The position numbers and the translations under genes are program-made. The notes under the pieces are model-generated. The model searched no databases, was not told where the DNA came from, and was given only the letters and a program-made list of their open reading frames with translations. A DNA stretch of 64,000 nucleotides. Source: CBDFGN01 sp965247065 (GTDB lineage Bacteria > Bacteroidota > Bacteroidia > Cytophagales > Cyclobacteriaceae). This document shows, piece after piece, positions 25,762 through 35,301 of the stretch; the first letter of the stretch is position 1; each line of letters starts with the position of its first letter. The stretch is from NCBI GenBank assembly GCA_965247065.1, contig CBDFGN010000006.1:1240001-1304000 (forward strand), read 5' to 3'.

Positions 25762-27009
25762 ATGAGTAAGAGATATGATTCAGTAATAATCGGGGGTGGG
25801 ATCATTGGATTGTTCTGCGCCTATTACTTACGCAAGCAGGGCCAGTCGGTCCTGATCGTGGATAAAGGACCTGCCGAGCGAGCGAGCTCCCACGGTAATT
25901 GCGGCTTAATCAGCCCTAGTCATATAGTGCCTCTCAACAAGTACAGCCTGATACTCAATTCTTTAGGCCGGATTTTCACAAACAACGCTCCATTCAGAAT
26001 AAAACCCCATTGGAATCGCGACTTCATAAAATGGTCGGTGCGATTTCTCAGGAATGCAACCGCTAAAAGAGTCTTTCGGAATACCAAGGCCATTTATGAC
26101 ATCATAGTGAGTTCCCGACAATTGTATGACCAGGTTTTGGGGACTGAAAACCTGGACTGTGACTGGTCAACGGAAGGCATCCGGATGGTCTTTAAAACTC
26201 GAAGGGGCTTTGAGGATTTTCGAACTAACAATGATTTCACATCCGAATTCGGCATCCGGGCCAAGCCCTTGGTGGGAGATGAATTACTTCGAGCGGAGCC
26301 TTCACTCAGGAAGGATGTTTACGGTTCCTGGTTCTTTGACATTGACGCCTGGCTAAGACCTGATAGCCTGGTTAGTGAACTGAAAAACCTTCTAGTCAAA
26401 TCGGGAGTGGACTTTCGGGAACAGACCGAAATTGCCCAATTCCAAATCAGTAAGAGGACAGTACGGCATGTGGAGGCAAAGGACGGCTCTGGTTTTGAGG
26501 CTGACAACTACGTCTTAGCCACCGGGGTCTGGTCTCCCGTTTTTCAGAGTCAGCTTGGAATAGATCTGCTCATTGTCCCCGGTAAAGGTTACAGTATCAC
26601 CATGAAATCACCCTCTTTGGTGCCCAAGACCCCGTGCATAATGGCCGAAAGGCAAGTGGTGGCAACGCCCTGGAATGCTAGCTTTCGGCTGGGAAGCACT
26701 ATGGAATTTGCCGGATACGACCAATCTTTAAATCCCGCCCGCCTGGAAGCCTTAAAATGGTCTTCCACCCAATACCTGAAAGAGCCCTATACCGATGAGG
26801 TACTGGAAGAATGGTACGGCTGGCGTCCCATGACGCCGGATGGCGTACCAATAATTGGAAAATCGCCCAAACAGGACAATCTATACATTGCAGCCGGTCA
26901 CGGTATGCTTGGGCTGAGTATGGCGCCTGGAACTGGAAAGCTGATCAGCGAGCTGGTCACAGGGGAAGAGCCGTACATCGATAAGGATCAATATTCCAGG
27001 AAGCTCTAG
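25762..27009 (+). CDS. dadA: FAD-dependent D-amino-acid dehydrogenase-like oxidoreductase
   Basis: 415 residues from ATG 25762 (a TTG three codons earlier is unlikely). The N-terminal FAD motif is VIIGGGIIGLFCAYYLRKQG, followed by SSHGNCGLISPSHIVP, typical of the DadA family. C-terminal GWRPMTPDGVPIIGKSPK and AAGHGMLGLSMAPGTGKLI complete the DAO fold. Expected to deaminate D-amino acids or related amines and pass electrons to the membrane. Hydroxyproline-epimerase-linked oxidases look similar, so the substrate is not certain; symbol tentative. Confidence 0.87.
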   Translation: MSKRYDSVIIGGGIIGLFCAYYLRKQGQSVLIVDKGPAERASSHGNCGLISPSHIVPLNKYSLILNSLGRIFTNNAPFRIKPHWNRDFIKWSVRFLRNATAKRVFRNTKAIYDIIVSSRQLYDQVLGTENLDCDWSTEGIRMVFKTRRGFEDFRTNNDFTSEFGIRAKPLVGDELLRAEPSLRKDVYGSWFFDIDAWLRPDSLVSELKNLLVKSGVDFREQTEIAQFQISKRTVRHVEAKDGSGFEADNYVLATGVWSPVFQSQLGIDLLIVPGKGYSITMKSPSLVPKTPCIMAERQVVATPWNASFRLGSTMEFAGYDQSLNPARLEALKWSSTQYLKEPYTDEVLEEWYGWRPMTPDGVPIIGKSPKQDNLYIAAGHGMLGLSMAPGTGKLISELVTGEEPYIDKDQYSRKL

Positions 27010-27108
27010 AGTGCTCAACGAATTTATGAGCAGAGGTTTTCGTTCGAATGAACTATGGACGGCCGAAGGAATTTTTTGTAATTTGCTTGCCAATTTTATC
27101 GATTTCAT

Positions 27109-30100
27109 ATGAAGAAATTATCTAAATCAATTTGTCTTTGGATGTTAGCTGGCCTGCTGGTTGGTAGTTGCGCCCCTAAGAATTCATCTTCAGAATCGGG
27201 GCTATCGGCAGTTCTTGATGAAGCGGGCGGCACAATAGCTATTTTTAGAGCCGGCACCCAAAAGCCGATCCTGGTCCAAAACGCCAAGGTTGATTTCAGA
27301 CCGTACCTGCATCCCATAGTTGCTCCGGATGGCCAGGGAGAGGTCACTGAATACAGTCCCGGGCATCATAAGCACCAAACGGGTTTGTATTGGGGTTTTA
27401 CCCGGGTAAACGGGGAGCACATTGACCAGGACAGCGTCAAGAAATGGTTCTACCGACAGGACAAATCAGCTGAACAAAAGCAGATCTTAGGACGAGACTA
27501 TTTTCACAACCCGGGTAAAGAATATTGGCGACGAGAAGATTTCAGAATCATCGATTCAATTGGCGACCATGTGAGATGGCAAACCATTTATAGCATGCTG
27601 GATATCAGCGGGAAACCTATTCTTAAAGAAACTCAGACTTGGACCATGGTCGAGCAAGAGCGGGAATTTCTGTTGGACCTGGAATGGAAAGGAGAGGCGC
27701 TTGTGGATATAACTATTGGAGAGTATGAGTATGGCGGCCTGTTTTTGCGAATGCCATGGAGGAAAGGGATGAAAGGCGAAGTGGTGAATTTTGCGCGGCA
27801 GCGAAATCAGCGGGCAGAAGGACAGAGGGCTATGTGGGTAGATGTAGGAATGCAAGTAGAAGGCCGGCAGGATTTGGCTCACGTTGCCATTTTCGATCAT
27901 CCAAAGAATCGTGGTTTTCCTCAAACCTGGCGGGTGGACGGGCAAATGGGAGTGGGGCCAGTATGTGCTCGAATGGGTGACTGGAAAATATCAAAGGGTC
28001 AGTCCGAAATCATTCAGCATCAGATCGTGGTTTACACTGGGGATCTTAATGATATGGAATTAACCGAAAAATGGAAACAGTTTATCGGCGATGACAATCT
28101 TTATGCCACCGCCGGGCTGTGGAGCATAGCCCAGGAAGAAGGAAAAGCCGCCAGGTTTTTGACCGCTCAAGAAGCTGTACAGGAAATGACGATCATGGAG
28201 GGATATTCAGTTAACGTGTGGGCATCAGAACCTATGATCACTCAGCCAATGGCCTTTTGCTGGGACGATCGAGGCCGGATGTGGGTTGCCGAAAACCGAG
28301 ATTACGAATCCCGGCGCGATGGATTTTCTGGCTCAGGGGATAGTCGTATCCTGATTTTGGAAGATACCGATCATGACGGTGTAGCCGATAGTCGAAAAGT
28401 TTTTGCTGAGGGAATTACTTTTCCATCGGCGATTGCAGTTGGTTTTGATGGGGTGTTCCTGGCAGCTCCTCCAAATCTTTTGTTTGTACCAGACAGAAAT
28501 GAGGATGACCTGGCGGATATGGACGATATCGAAGTAAGGTTAACCGGCTGGGGGATTCGCGACCGTCATGAAACAATCAATAGTTTCCACTGGGGCCCAG
28601 ATGGATGGCTTTACGGCTTAGAAGGATTCGCAACTCCATCTAAGATCCGGAAACCCAGTAATGGGGGCAAACTTTACCGACATAATGAACCCTTTCCGGA
28701 AAACCTTTTGGAAGGTGAGGGAGTTGAAATCAACGGAGGAGTTTGGAGATATCATCCGATCAAAGACCGGTTCGAAGTTGTGGCTCACGGCTTTAGTAAC
28801 CCGTGGGGTATTGATTATGACGCAAAAGGACAATTGGTTATTAGTGCCTGCGTGATCCCCCATCTCTTTCACGTGATCCCTGGGGGTATTTATCACCGGC
28901 AGGGAGGGCAGCACTTCAATTCTTATATATATGATGACATCAAGACCATCGTAAATCACCGGCATCGCTCCGCTCATGGCGGTGCCCGGTTCTATCTTTC
29001 TGATGCATTCTCCCCCGATCAGCAGGGCCGCTTGTTTATGGCCAACATCCACGAGCATGCGGTGCTATCAGATATTCTCGAAGAGAAGGGATCTGGTTTC
29101 GTCGCCCATCATGGAGATGATTTTATGATGGCCAACAACGCTCAATGGATCGGATTCAGCCTTGAAATTGGACCCGCCGGGAATCTTTACGTTCTCGACT
29201 GGCATGACGCTGATATCTGCGGAAACGATGTGGTCCAAAAAGAGACCGGCAGAATTTTCCGGATCACTCCAGATCAATCATCGGCCAAAGTATGGGAGGG
29301 GAGATATGAGGATCTTGCCCTCCAGTCCGACCTTCGGCTGGCCGAACTTCAGCTCAGCACAAGTGCATGGCACGCGCGCAGGGCGCGATTAATTTTGCAA
29401 AACAGGGCTACCAAGAGAACTATTGAGGATGGAGCGCTAGATGAACTTCTTGAAATTCTCCAGACTCAAAAAGAAGTCGATGTAAGACTGAGGGCGTTAT
29501 GGGCCCTTCACCTGATCGGAGAGCTTACCAAAGAGACTATGCTTCTGTCTCTTCGGGATCCTGAGGAATACATCCGTGGTTGGGCAGTGCAATTATTGTG
29601 CGAGGACCGAAACGTCTCGCCCCGGGTATTGGCGGTTTTCGAAGAATTGGCGGAGTCCGATCCGTCTCCGGTGGTGAGATTGTATCTGGCTGCTGCTCTT
29701 CAGCGATTACCAGTTGCTGATCGCTGGAACCTTACGACAAATCTTGTGGATCATCCGGAAGATACTCTGGATCACAACATACCCAAGATGATTTGGTTCG
29801 GGGCTGAGGCCCTCGTAGAGACCGATATTGGCCGTGCCTTGGATTTGGCAGAGTCATGTAAAATCCCTGTAATTGCCGAATTCATCAGTCGTCGCCTATT
29901 TGATGCTGGTGGATTGGAACAGCTCGTTGCTGCCCTTGATACTGATTCACCCAATCGTCTGAGGCTTTTGCAAGGTCTTAGATCAGAGTTGGAAAATCGA
30001 CCGGACCTCAGTGCTCCGGCTAATTGGAGTCGGGTTTATTCGAGTTTGAAATCAAACAGGTACACCGCTGATATGGCTCTTGAAATCGCTCAACTATTCG

Positions 30101-30996
30101 GAGATGCTGGCGCGATTCAGGAAATGTTGGCCATTTTGGATGACCCCAGCGCCACTGTTCTGGACCGCAAGGATGCACTTACCGGTTTGGCGAGCCGCAC
30201 GCTACCTGATCTGAAACCTCAACTGTCGATCTTATTGGATGATCCGGTGCTCCGAATCACGGCCATCCGGGCTATCGCTCGCTACAAGGACCATAACCTG
30301 GGAAGACTGTTGTATAACAAGTACCGTAGTTTCAATACCGAGGAGAAGACCGAGGCCGCATTGACCCTGGCTTCGCGGCCGATGTATGCCCGGCGATTGG
30401 CGAATGGGATAAAGAGCGGACAAATCCCCAGATCCGATATCCCCGCTCATGTTGCTCGTCAACTTCGCAGGGTGTTGGGCAGCGGTTTTGTGGAAATCTG
30501 GGGTCCAATTGATGATATTTCTTCGGATCTGGAAGCTCAATATGTAAAGTTCGGATCCCTGCTAACCGAAGATGCAATCAGATCGGCGGACCCGATCGCA
30601 GGAAAAGTGATTTTTCAACGAGCTTGTGGAGTTTGCCATCAAATGTACGGACAAGGGGGTAGCATCGGACCGGACATCACCGGTTCCAACCGAACCAATA
30701 CGGCCTATTTACTCGGTAATATCCTTGAGCCAAGTGCTGAGATCCAGGATGATTATAAAATGGTTGCCATCACCACCCGTGACGGCCGAACCTATCTCGG
30801 CAATGTGGCCGCGGAAAATGACCGGCAGCTTACCTTAAAAGTGGTAGGAATTGACCAGGCGGTAATCAGCAAATCGGATATTCAGTCCAGGGAAGATACT
30901 CCCAATTCCATGATGCCACCCGGATTGTTAAGCACCCTGACAGATCAGGAAGTCCTTAACTTGGTGGCTTTCCTAAAGACCCGGGAGCCCTTATAA
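27109..30996 (+). CDS. DUF6807/PmoA-like and PVC-type heme-binding fusion lipoprotein
   Basis: 1295-residue surface or periplasmic lipoprotein (lipobox GLLVGSC, Cys21). Residues about 30-335 form a DUF6807 (PmoA-like) domain: FRPYLHPIVAPDGQGEVTEY, PGHHKHQTGLYWGFT. Residues about 365-730 are the PVC-type dehydrogenase propeller (MAFCWDDRGRMWVAENRDYE). Residues about 750-1100 hold HEAT-like repeats. The C-terminal cytochrome has CGVCH at 1173-1177 and SIGPDITGSNR. Likely oxidises a carbohydrate and passes electrons to its heme. The DUF6807 part is usually a separate protein, so this is a fusion. The facing ThuA gene supports sugar degradation. Confidence 0.9.
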   Translation: MKKLSKSICLWMLAGLLVGSCAPKNSSSESGLSAVLDEAGGTIAIFRAGTQKPILVQNAKVDFRPYLHPIVAPDGQGEVTEYSPGHHKHQTGLYWGFTRVNGEHIDQDSVKKWFYRQDKSAEQKQILGRDYFHNPGKEYWRREDFRIIDSIGDHVRWQTIYSMLDISGKPILKETQTWTMVEQEREFLLDLEWKGEALVDITIGEYEYGGLFLRMPWRKGMKGEVVNFARQRNQRAEGQRAMWVDVGMQVEGRQDLAHVAIFDHPKNRGFPQTWRVDGQMGVGPVCARMGDWKISKGQSEIIQHQIVVYTGDLNDMELTEKWKQFIGDDNLYATAGLWSIAQEEGKAARFLTAQEAVQEMTIMEGYSVNVWASEPMITQPMAFCWDDRGRMWVAENRDYESRRDGFSGSGDSRILILEDTDHDGVADSRKVFAEGITFPSAIAVGFDGVFLAAPPNLLFVPDRNEDDLADMDDIEVRLTGWGIRDRHETINSFHWGPDGWLYGLEGFATPSKIRKPSNGGKLYRHNEPFPENLLEGEGVEINGGVWRYHPIKDRFEVVAHGFSNPWGIDYDAKGQLVISACVIPHLFHVIPGGIYHRQGGQHFNSYIYDDIKTIVNHRHRSAHGGARFYLSDAFSPDQQGRLFMANIHEHAVLSDILEEKGSGFVAHHGDDFMMANNAQWIGFSLEIGPAGNLYVLDWHDADICGNDVVQKETGRIFRITPDQSSAKVWEGRYEDLALQSDLRLAELQLSTSAWHARRARLILQNRATKRTIEDGALDELLEILQTQKEVDVRLRALWALHLIGELTKETMLLSLRDPEEYIRGWAVQLLCEDRNVSPRVLAVFEELAESDPSPVVRLYLAAALQRLPVADRWNLTTNLVDHPEDTLDHNIPKMIWFGAEALVETDIGRALDLAESCKIPVIAEFISRRLFDAGGLEQLVAALDTDSPNRLRLLQGLRSELENRPDLSAPANWSRVYSSLKSNRYTADMALEIAQLFGDAGAIQEMLAILDDPSATVLDRKDALTGLASRTLPDLKPQLSILLDDPVLRITAIRAIARYKDHNLGRLLYNKYRSFNTEEKTEAALTLASRPMYARRLANGIKSGQIPRSDIPAHVARQLRRVLGSGFVEIWGPIDDISSDLEAQYVKFGSLLTEDAIRSADPIAGKVIFQRACGVCHQMYGQGGSIGPDITGSNRTNTAYLLGNILEPSAEIQDDYKMVAITTRDGRTYLGNVAAENDRQLTLKVVGIDQAVISKSDIQSREDTPNSMMPPGLLSTLTDQEVLNLVAFLKTREPL

Positions 30997-31010
30997 CGTC
31001 AATTTGGTGA

Positions 31011-32000
31011 TCAGCGATGTAACGGCTTTGCCCAGACTCGCTGACTAACCTTCTCGGCCGATGGAAAATCATCCGGAGTGCTCGCCTGAGTTACCTTCCC
31101 GGTAGCGGCCCACTCAGTACCCCGCTGAAGGGTAACTATAAACCCAACACATTCCATCGAGTAGTCAGCATGGCCCATGGCCGTGTGAAACACCCGTCCC
31201 TTACCATAATTTATGGCAAGAAGCATTGGTTCATGACGGCCAGTACCCTTCTTTGCCGGATCGGAGTAAGCTGTGGCCAACACCTGCACGTTTTCAGCCG
31301 GTCCTCTTAATCGATCATACAGCTCATCCTTGGCGTGTAACCACTGAGCTGGAAGCCCCACCGTAATGGGGTGTGAGTTATCACGTAAATTAATTACAAA
31401 CTCATGTTGGGGGCCATGAGAGCCCGCATTTCCGGGGGTCATATCACGAATAAGCTCTCCTGCATCATTATAATAGAGAAAGGGCCCGTGCTTTTCGGTG
31501 CGATCGCCCCAACCTCCAATGGCAATCATCTTGTTATACTCTTTCCATTCGCCCCAGGAATTATTGGCTGCATGTACAACCACCAGGCCACCACCATTGC
31601 CCATATACTTCTCAAGGGCAGCTCGAGTCCCTTCAGGCCATACGGCAGCGTTCCAGCCAAAATTGGATATCACTACGTCGTATTTGGAGAAGTAAGGCTT
31701 AAAATCTGGATCAGGGATCGGTTTCTTCATAATTTTAGTCTTTTTTATACCCTCAAAGGGATAATCTCCGATCAGATCCTCCCCCTGCCAGGTGAAAGCG
31801 CTGCGCTCAACATCCACTTTGAACAAACCGGTTCTCTCCAAATAGTCTTTCATCATCGCAGTTGTTTTGGGCCAGACGTCATGGTTATTTTGGCCATCAA
31901 TAATTAGGGCTTTGAGCGTTTGCGCCTGCAAGGGACTTCCAATCGTCCACGCTAAAAATAAGACAACCGCGGCGGCTGACTGGAAAATGGAATAGTACAT
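31011..32000 (-). CDS. Exported ThuA-domain protein
   Basis: 329 residues with a signal peptide ending near SPLQAQ. The ThuA fold (a class I glutamine-amidotransferase-like fold) is seen in LKALIIDGQNNHDVWPKTTA, YDVVISNFGWNAAVWPEGTR, GGLVVVHAANNSWGEWKEYN and RVFHTAMGHADYS. ThuA proteins occur in trehalose and keto-sugar utilisation. Stops 15 bases from the PVC-type fusion gene, in convergent orientation. Confidence 0.9.
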   Translation of the reverse strand: MYYSIFQSAAAVVLFLAWTIGSPLQAQTLKALIIDGQNNHDVWPKTTAMMKDYLERTGLFKVDVERSAFTWQGEDLIGDYPFEGIKKTKIMKKPIPDPDFKPYFSKYDVVISNFGWNAAVWPEGTRAALEKYMGNGGGLVVVHAANNSWGEWKEYNKMIAIGGWGDRTEKHGPFLYYNDAGELIRDMTPGNAGSHGPQHEFVINLRDNSHPITVGLPAQWLHAKDELYDRLRGPAENVQVLATAYSDPAKKGTGRHEPMLLAINYGKGRVFHTAMGHADYSMECVGFIVTLQRGTEWAATGKVTQASTPDDFPSAEKVSQRVWAKPLHR

Positions 32001-32159
32001 AATTTTAAATCATTAGGGGCATTTATAATTTCCAATTGGCTAGGCAAATGTGGTACAAATGGGTTTCAGGAGCAAGGCACATGAGCCAATTTGTCCGGTT
32101 GAGCCGAGATTTGATGTACTTCTGATCCCTCCACTTCAAAGCCAGGTTCAACGCCGTTT

Positions 32160-33154
32160 GGCGTTGTGATTGGCAATTGCGAGTATCAACATGGTGGAAG
32201 GCTTACCAATCCGGTTAATGATACCAATTTGATGGCTAGCGCGTTGAGTGACTTGGGATTCGATGTGATCAAAAAGACCGATGCGGCAAAGCGGCTATGA
32301 ATCGGTCCTTTACCGAATTTGCCCGGCGCATGGCTCAATATGACGTTAACCTGTTTTATTATGCAGGACACGGAATGGAAGTGGATGGCGAAAGATATCT
32401 GATTCCGGTAGATGCGCTGCCGGATAACAAAATAGGTCTTGATACTGAAGCATTTAAGTTGAATCTAATAGATAAGTACTTCAATCAATTAGAGGGTAAA
32501 TTAAACATCATGATCTTGGACGCCTGTCGCAACAACCCTTACCGGTCTTGGACTCGTGGTTCAGCCGGAGGATTCAGTGCGGTAAACCAGCAGCCCGAGG
32601 GTTCTATTATCGCATATGCCACCCAGGCCGGGCAAACGGCAAGTGACGGCATGGAGGGTAATGGGTTGTATACCAAGAATTTAGTGGAACAGATGTACAA
32701 GCCTTTGAGCATTTCCGAGGTATTCATGGAAACGCGTAAAGCCGTGAGGGAGGAAAGCAATGGGCGACAAACTCCTATGGAATGGTCCTCTCTCTTGGAG
32801 AACTTCTACTTCACACCTCCAACTAGCGACTTTGACGGCAATACTGTGGATCCTGCGGTTCCTATGGTAGCCAAGAACACTGAATTGATTTCTACAGAAT
32901 CAGAGGGAACCAGATTCGGCACCAAAATGGAGAATTTTGAAGCAGGTCCGGCAAATTTTGTGGATGATAGGGATAAGCGATTGTACGAAACAATGGGCTT
33001 GCAGGTCGTTGGCCCGAACCGCGAAACTGTTCCCATGGTTTGGATGGCGGAGAATCTGAAGTATCCCTTAGAGGGTTCCTATAAAGTTGATGGGACTAAA
33101 GAGCTGCTTTACACCTGGAAGGCCGCGGTAAGGAGAACCGAAAAGACCAACTAG
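32160..33154 (+). pseudogene. Caspase-fold (C14) plus FISUMP protein, frameshifted and truncated
   Basis: The caspase domain begins without a start codon in the frame of 32160 (GVVIGNCEYQHGGRLTNPVN, DLGFDVIKKTDA), hits TGA at 32298, and continues one base back in the frame of 32297 (NRSFTEFARRMAQYDVNLFY, YAGHGMEV). One G appears lost near 32291-32295. Catalytic His (YAGHG) and Cys (LDACRNN) are kept. The C-terminus starts a FISUMP domain (VPMVWMAENLKYPLEGSY, LLYTWKAA) and stops early. A possible FISUMP tail (FSQRSAGGQIRDLPFGYVNL) lies out of context at about 33190-33262. No signal peptide survives. Confidence 0.82.
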
Positions 33155-33353
33155 CGAACAATCTTTGGTAGGACCGTATATGGAATTCCCCGTACTTCAG
33201 CCAGCGTAGCGCAGGAGGGCAGATCCGCGATTTGCCATTTGGTTATGTGAATCTCAGGGTTTGATATTTCTTGTTGCCGGAGCTTTTCGTAATTTAAGTG
33301 GAAATAATTCGGAGTAATTCATCCAGGGTTTCAATCAGTAAAACATTGGCAAT

Positions 33354-34103
33354 ATGAGGCACGAAGCAATCAACCACGAAACCACTACCCAAGAAATAGA
33401 AAAAGCCCGCTGCGAAATGGCGGGCTTATTCAGGTTATTGGCTCGCTTTGATTTAAACGAAGGAATAGAGAATCATTGCAGTTGTCTTTTCCCCGACGGA
33501 ACGATCCTGATCAATCCTTGGGGCATTCATTGGAGCCAAATGAAAAGAAGCGATATCCTTCGCTTTAACAATGAAGGTAACATCTTAGATGGTGAAGGAC
33601 AGATTGAAATTACCGCCCTCACCATTCACGAGGCTGTACACCGGTTTTGCCCCCAGGCCATAGCGGTTGCCCATACTCATATGATTTACGCCACGGCTAT
33701 AACCTGCCTTGACAACCGGCTTGAACCAATAAACCAACTCGCCCTTCGGTTTTGGGGACGAATTGCTTATGTGGATGAATACGACGGACTGGTACTTGAT
33801 TCTAAAAAGGGCGCGCGTCTGGCTCAAAAAATCGGGAACAACATTGTGGTCTTTCTCGCCAACCACGGGGTAATCACTTTAGGAAATACCATCGGAGAAG
33901 CGTTCAACGACATGTACTTCCTGGAAAAGGCTGCCCAGATCCAGGTAATCGCTCAATCAACAGGGAGGCCATTCAGAGAAATCCCTGAAGTTGTTCTGGA
34001 GAGTACCAAAGCAGAAATGGACCAGATTAACCAGGAGAAAGAAACTCATTTTCAAACAATGCTCGGGATATTGGACAAGACTGAACCCGAATATATGGAT
34101 TAG
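33354..34103 (+). CDS. Class II aldolase/adducin-family protein
   Basis: 249 residues of the fuculose-aldolase/adducin-head family. Zinc-ligand region AVAHTHMIYATAIT, third His in VFLANHGVITLGN, and an N-terminal ENHCSCLFPDGTILINPWG that fits the substrate phosphate/hydroxyl loop. No signal peptide. The family includes sugar-phosphate aldolases, epimerases and decarboxylases; substrate unknown. Single gene between gaps. Confidence 0.88.
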   Translation: MRHEAINHETTTQEIEKARCEMAGLFRLLARFDLNEGIENHCSCLFPDGTILINPWGIHWSQMKRSDILRFNNEGNILDGEGQIEITALTIHEAVHRFCPQAIAVAHTHMIYATAITCLDNRLEPINQLALRFWGRIAYVDEYDGLVLDSKKGARLAQKIGNNIVVFLANHGVITLGNTIGEAFNDMYFLEKAAQIQVIAQSTGRPFREIPEVVLESTKAEMDQINQEKETHFQTMLGILDKTEPEYMD

Positions 34104-34235
34104 CCGGAATGGCAGAAGTTCCTGTCTGACTCAACGAGATTTTATCAAAAAACAGTTTCAACAAATATCCCTCATTCCAGGCTCCGTACCCGGTTGACTA
34201 TGTATATTCAAAAATTCGACTAATACTTCTATCCC

Positions 34236-34751
34236 ATGAAAACATCTCTCTTGCTAATTCTTGTTTCAAGCCTTATCATTTGCCCGGCGTTGGCTCAATC
34301 TGAATATTCCTCTCCGAGAATAGATATCGGGATAGTCGTTTCGGATCTGGATCGATCGATGGAGTTTTATCAGAATGTTATGGGAATGAAGAAAGTCAAC
34401 TTGTATGATATCAATTCCGATTTCGGTCTGAAGTCCGGGCTAAGCGGCGGCATACCTTTCAAAGCCCAGGTGCTTAAAACGGATGATACTCCCGATGCCA
34501 CGGAATGGAAATTAATGAGCTTTGATAAAGCTGCACAGCATCCGGATCAAAAATGGATACAGGATGACACCGGCATGCAATACGCCACTTTCATAGTTAA
34601 GTCACTACAACCTTTCCTGGAAAGAATCGAAGAGTATAATATCAGGATGCTTGGGGAAACTCCAACGCCGATCGATGAACAGCGGACGTTCATACTGATT
34701 CAAGATCCCGATGGAATATTTATTGAGTTGATTGGTCCTCCGCTGGAGTAG
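34236..34751 (+). CDS. Exported VOC/glyoxalase-fold protein
   Basis: 171 residues: signal peptide (MKTSLLLILVSSLIICPALA) then one vicinal-oxygen-chelate domain (IDIGIVVSDLDRSMEFYQNV, FILIQDPDGIFIELIGPP). The C-terminal Glu in FIELIG fits a metal ligand of this fold. Periplasmic location is unusual for glyoxalases, but exported VOC proteins occur in Bacteroidota beside polysaccharide genes. Reaction unknown. Confidence 0.85.
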   Translation: MKTSLLLILVSSLIICPALAQSEYSSPRIDIGIVVSDLDRSMEFYQNVMGMKKVNLYDINSDFGLKSGLSGGIPFKAQVLKTDDTPDATEWKLMSFDKAAQHPDQKWIQDDTGMQYATFIVKSLQPFLERIEEYNIRMLGETPTPIDEQRTFILIQDPDGIFIELIGPPLE

Positions 34752-34772
34752 GGTGGAGCTCTGGTCCTGGAA

Positions 34773-35123
34773 TCACTCATTTTCTAAGTAGCGCAGCCAT
34801 TGAACAAACAATTCTGGCCAGGATTGTATATGTCCCTGGTTGAGTCCTAAGGAGCAACCATGCCCCCGGACGCGTAAATGTGCATCTCGGCTTCAACCTC
34901 CGATTTTTTCAAAGCCCTGTAAAACAGAAGGCTATTTTCAACGAGAACTACCTGATCGTCTGTAGAATGCACCAGGAAAGTGGGGGGTGTATTGGCGGTT
35001 ACTTGAAGTTCATTGGAATAGAATTTCACAAAGTACTTGGTTCCAAAGTGGGATTATCTCGGTCTGACATATACTTGGTGTGGTGATAATGCAAATCACG
35101 CCGATCAATAGAAATTCTTTCAT
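34773..35123 (-). pseudogene. Alpha/beta-hydrolase esterase with internal deletion and frameshift
   Basis: ATG 35121-35123 gives a signal peptide and first mature residues (MKEFLLIGVICIITTPSICQ, TEIIPLW). The frame then meets, shifted, the C-terminal third of an acetylesterase-like hydrolase: KFYSNELQVTANTPPTFLVH, DDQVVLVENSLLFYRALKKS. About 180 residues with the nucleophile Ser are gone. Near the end one G is lost from a G run (C5 on the plus strand at 34863-34867), moving out of frame the true tail GHGCSLGLNQGHIQSWPELF, which would end at TGA 34773-34775. Confidence 0.83.
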
Positions 35124-35301
35124 CGCTTTCTTCCTGGATTTAGGAGTCCAATGTATTAATCCTTTGGTCTTGTTACAACCCTACTGGGCCCAGGCATGGA
35201 GGTGCTCTTAACGCCGGGGGTTTAACTCAATCGAAACCGCAGTGTCAATTCTTTTACATAATTTCAGGTTTGGAGCTTGTGAACCCTATATCCGACTGAC
35301 T

